Source of the DNA: Chloranthus sessilifolius
Taxonomy: Eukaryota > Streptophyta > Magnoliopsida > Chloranthales > Chloranthaceae
Assembly (NCBI GenBank): GCA_021018995.1
Contig: CM037597.1
Coordinates: 4,911,299-4,975,298 of the forward strand
Length of the DNA: 64,000 bases
Direction: 5' to 3'
Position 1 is the stretch's first letter. Each line of letters opens with the position of its first letter. The notes under the pieces were generated by a model. The model did no database searches and was not told the DNA's origin. It saw only the letters and a program-made list of their open reading frames with translations. Of this stretch, positions 60,660-64,000 are shown piece by piece. Both the position numbers and the translations under genes were made by a program.

Positions 60660-60910
60660 TGCTAGCAGTAATGTGTATCCTACATCATAATGACATTCTT
60701 GTAATTTTCTCCTTAGTTTAACTAAAAGGGTTAGAGAATTAGCTTTAACTCTAAGATCATATTCCCCTTAACTTTCCCTTTTCGTTTTCTCTTCTCACCT
60801 TCTCTTCTACTTTTTGCTCACTCATCACACACTATTTCTCTTCTTCCTTCTTCCTTCGTCCTTCGTCCTCAACTTATTCAGTACAACAGTTTAAGTTAGC
60901 ATCAGAGCAC
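60660..60910 (+). repeat. Possible LTR 3' edge with primer-binding site
   Basis: A CT-rich leader (about 60770-60890) is followed by GTACAACAGTTTAAG and TTAGCATCAGAGC (60896-60908), resembling the TGGTATCAGAGC site that pairs with initiator tRNA-Met in plant LTR elements. No left LTR end or internal genes of that element are seen. Confidence 0.35.
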
Positions 60911-61199
60911 AAGTTTGAGGTTTGAACCTGTACGAGCAACAGGGTCATTAATGATGTCAGCAAGTGTAGGACTGACGTTAACAATGTCTAATGTAATGGT
61001 TATAGACTTTCTACCTTGTTTATTTACTTATATCTGTGTTATTGCTCGTGCATGTTATAAACTCCCCCCTCCTTTAAGAAAATCACATATTCTTAGAGCA
61101 ATTTTAAAAAATAAAAATTTATCATGATTTTTTAAATTCATTTTCGTTGTTGGTAAGGAGGAAAAAGAAATCCATGTATCTTGACCAGATCTTAGTGTT

Positions 61200-64000
61200 T
61201 TGAACCTCATGCCTCTATCTGTGGACTATTGGGCTGCTAAAACTCACCAAATGGCTCAATTTTTAGTGCTGCTTCAAATGAATGTGGTCTCGCATTGATC
61301 TGCTATGATTTGAAGGAGATAGATCCTTTCTCTCTTGATTTTTTTGATGACCTTGTAGTCCAGGCTTTTGGCACACCAATTTTGCTGCTACATTTGGCTC
61401 CGAAATCTCTTATAGATGTTCCTGTGAGGGAGAGTGGCGTGGTAGATCCTACTCCGATTGCTAATGGTGGGGCCAGGCCATGTATGGACACTTTTTGTGT
61501 TACGGTTTTTGGCGAAATTTATGAGGAAAACAAAAGAAAAACCATTTGAGGTGGGTTCGTGTCACTGTGGATAACTAGAAGTTTAACTGCTTAGACATTA
61601 AAGAGCATTTACTAAGAATGCTCGGCAATAAATACAAAAAGGGGCTGATTTTATCTAAGCTAGCAAATGGTTGTTTCTGGCTTGTGTTCTCCGAAGAGCT
61701 TTCACTGGCGGTCGAGTTCTTGCACGCGACAGGCACTGGTCGATTGGGGGGGGGGGGGATGGAGGTAGGCTTCTTCAGATGGGACGAGGATATGTATAGA
61801 ACCTCCTTGCAAGAGGAAGAAGACGATATTTGGCTACGTATTTACGGATTACCCCCCATACCTAGACCAACGAGGTCTTAAGTGCTGTTGGCCGACGGTG
61901 CAGAACTTTCTTGGGATCACCACTGCTGCTGGGGAGGACATCCGGTATGGTAGGATTTCGGTGCGCACCATCGACGCCAGCTATATACTAAGGCGGGGAG
62001 ATGCCCTGATCAATGTGTGCTGCTATAGGTGCTGGATTGAATTGGATCGAAGAAAATGGTAGTACGAGCCAGAGGGATATGAACCTGTGATATACAAGAT
62101 CCGACGGTTAGAGGGCACGAAGTTACTTGCGAGGAGCGGGTGGTTGACTGTAAAGGGGAAAGAAGGAAGACGATGAAGCTCTCAGTATTCCAATGCACGC
62201 GGCTTTGGGCTCCAATCCGGTAGGCGACCAACCGCGGTAATGGATCGCTCCTTCGGGGGCCCACTGCTCGATCGAATCCTCGTGGCATGGTAAAATGGAC
62301 CGAAAGGCACATATGGTGATGGACTGATGGAAAAAGGCTTTTTCTGATGCCAAACAAGTGCCCGAAGAACAGAAAGACAAGGGGAAGATTTATTTCCAGC
62401 CTAGGGAGGATTAGACGACTCATATTCATCCCGTTGCATTGGCTTCTGCGAGACAAGATTGGATTGACGAAAGATCTCGAGGGAAACAAGGAGCATGTAT
62501 TTATGGCTTCGTCTTCCAAGGGCACACGTGGTGGACGGAAGTGTAGGGAACAAGACGCGGGTACAAAAAGCGGACTGTGTGCTAAAGGGACGTCGGTGGG
62601 CCCCATTACAAACCCAATGCGGCAAATCAGTTGTGGACGGATACACCGCAGTTTCATATGCACGTGCAGAATTTTGAGCAGACTGTGGAAAGGATGTTCC
62701 TGACGGAGGATCTTGATGGTTTTTACGATCGATGCGACGCCGGTGCTGAGTCTCACATGAGTCGCACGGACAGCAGTGACGGTGTACGGTCGGATGGAGT
62801 TGTTGATTATAGGGATTCTAACTTTGACTTGTGGCCCACTGGATCATGGGCCAAAGACGATGGGCCTATGAATGGGCGTGGGCTCGCTTATGGGCTTGCT
62901 TCTTTTGGTGATTTTGTTAATCAGTATGGGCCTTTGGCAAGGTAGTTAAGGTGTTGTGGCGAGGTCATGGCGAAGAGGCTCGTCATGCCATGGCGAAGCC
63001 ATTTATAATTTTTTTTTTTAAATATTAATAATTTTACTTTTATTTATTAATCATTAATATTTAGTTTTTTACTATTTTTTAATACATATATTTTTCTAGA
63101 GGAAGAAAAAAATCAACTAATTAATCAGGCATAGACAAATATCAATAAATAGAGAGAAAATAAGGCATCTATGGCAAAAAAAACCAAATATATATATAGG
63201 CAGCTGCGACAAAAAAATAGATTTCAGGGCTAATTTTGGGGTTTTAAAAAAAAAAAACATATTTTAGGGCTTTAGGGCTTACCGGTCTTCGTCTTTCTTC
63301 TTCTTCTTTCTCCTTTCTTTTTTCTTCTTTCTTCCTTCAGCTATCTCGTCCTCCATAAATAAAATGTCGAGGGTTTATAGTAAACAAAGGGGTAAAATGA
63401 CCCATTTTACAAGTATGCCCCTCAAATATTATAATATAATAACTTATAAAGTCATAATTAAAAGTGATCTCTAAAAATAAAATAAAAAATAATATATATA
63501 TATATTTAATTATATACTTTTAATATGGCGAATATGGTGGTGTTATACCTCCATGGCATCGTCATTTGCTAACCTCTCACCATTAGAGCATATATGGCGA
63601 GCCACGACGCCATACCACCATAGCGACGCCATGGTATCGCCTTGACAACACTGGCCTTTAGGGCCTGGGCTGAATAAATATTTTACTAATTATTTTATGG
63701 GTATTGAGTGCAGATGTAGCGGGACTGCGTGCAAGTCCGACTGTAACCGATACACCCCATTGTGTCAGGTTCCAAACAAAATGCTAAGGGGTGACGTTCG
63801 AGTGTGCTTCGAATAAATCTGATACTATTCAACAGTTCACTTCCGAAGGCGAGTTCACTCATGCCACAAATATCGGGCAGACGACGCTGGATGGGGAAAG
63901 ATTGATTATGCTGGGGGAAACTTTGGGTGTCTTTTTAAAGGGTAATTGTAAAGGCCTCTTGAAAATTTATACTGATATTCTTGAAAGAGGGAGGCAAATG
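61200..64000 (+). mobile_element. L1-type LINE ORF1 remnant, interrupted
   Basis: A gag-like ORF1 of plant L1 elements. 61618-61881 reads LGNKYKKGLILSKLANGCFW, FSEELSLAVEFL and DDIWLRIYGLPP, the DUF4283-type signature. After a frame change, GEDIRYGRISVRTIDASY and CCYRCWIELDRRKW follow (about 61930-62060). 62631-62937 continues with an acidic linker. A hAT element interrupts it at 62938-63653. An open frame at about 63820-64000 (LGETLGVFLKGNC ...) runs off the window. A G-run (61747-61757) may be a frame-shifting expansion. No reverse transcriptase is in the window. Confidence 0.72.
62938..63653. mobile_element. hAT-type non-autonomous element in L1 ORF1
   Basis: Flanking 8-mers GCCTTTGG (62930-62937) and GCCTTTAG (63654-63661) match at 7 of 8. 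Ends CAAGGTAGTTAAGGTG and, inverted, CAGTGTTGTCAAGGCG. Subterminal ATGGCGA/TCGCCAT motifs repeat in both orientations. 716 bp, non-coding. Its first bases add a stop to the interrupted frame. Confidence 0.86.

Noticed and set aside
61295..61549. 84-codon frame as a host gene
   Set aside because: It sits just upstream of, and in the same decayed context as, L1 ORF1 motifs. No independent domain.
62010..62756. 248-codon minus-strand frame
   Set aside because: Lies antisense to the L1 ORF1 remnant, whose plus-strand motifs (WLRIYGLPP, IRYGRISVRT) are recognisable. Composition looks like a chance frame in GC-rich DNA.

Overview
The window is plant nuclear DNA, AT-rich and intron-rich, dominated by transposable elements in many states of decay. 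The plant assignment rests on two recognisable plant genes: a DnaJ-type zinc-finger protein and the N-terminal part of a homologue of HDC1, an Rxt3-family histone-deacetylase-complex protein. It also rests on plant-type elements: a Ulp1/DUF1985-bearing Mutator-like element, a Ty3 chromovirus, Ty1/copia, L1 and RTE LINEs, hAT-type MITEs with 8-bp target duplications, and tRNA-derived SINEs. I cannot name the species. Multi-kilobase introns and solo LTRs of 2.7 and 5.2 kb suggest a large, repeat-rich genome.

Layout. 1-8525 is a giant inverted repeat: two tail-to-tail copies of a segment of a Ulp1-type element, separated by a spacer of about 0.6 kb. The right copy continues into its DUF1985 exons up to 9240. 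9300-12700 has no identifiable gene. 12738-16277 is a collapsed Ty3 chromovirus on the minus strand with both LTRs and an unusually long 23-bp flanking duplication. About 17.6-20.3 kb holds a gypsy-type LTR nested in a small TIR element.

22235-30248 is a four-exon gene for a small DnaJ cysteine-rich zinc-finger protein. Its introns have swollen with MITEs and SINEs. 31977-37137 is a solo LTR with a 5-bp target duplication and a nested hAT MITE. 38.4-40.3 kb is a decayed copia element on the minus strand. 41779-44849 is a foldback element split by a 2665-bp solo LTR, which carries 22 copies of a TTGATCGATCAA-type palindrome.

From about 45.0 kb to the end the window appears to lie within the HDC1-like gene. 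There are probable 5' UTR exons, a 10-kb region with an RTE LINE (itself hit by three insertions), the large coding exon 55871-57231, a proposed 8-nt microexon at 58297-58304, and a long intron with an L1 ORF1 remnant interrupted by another hAT element. The conserved Rxt3 domain exons are not in the window and should lie beyond 64000.

The most interesting items are: the Mu-killer-like inverted duplication of a Ulp1 element; two hAT MITEs sharing one target site with three copies of the same 8-bp duplication; the palindrome array and an intron-like layout inside gypsy LTRs; the 23-bp duplication around the chromovirus; and the HDC1 microexon. All pairings were done by eye, so boundaries are accurate to a few bases only where exact target duplications are given.
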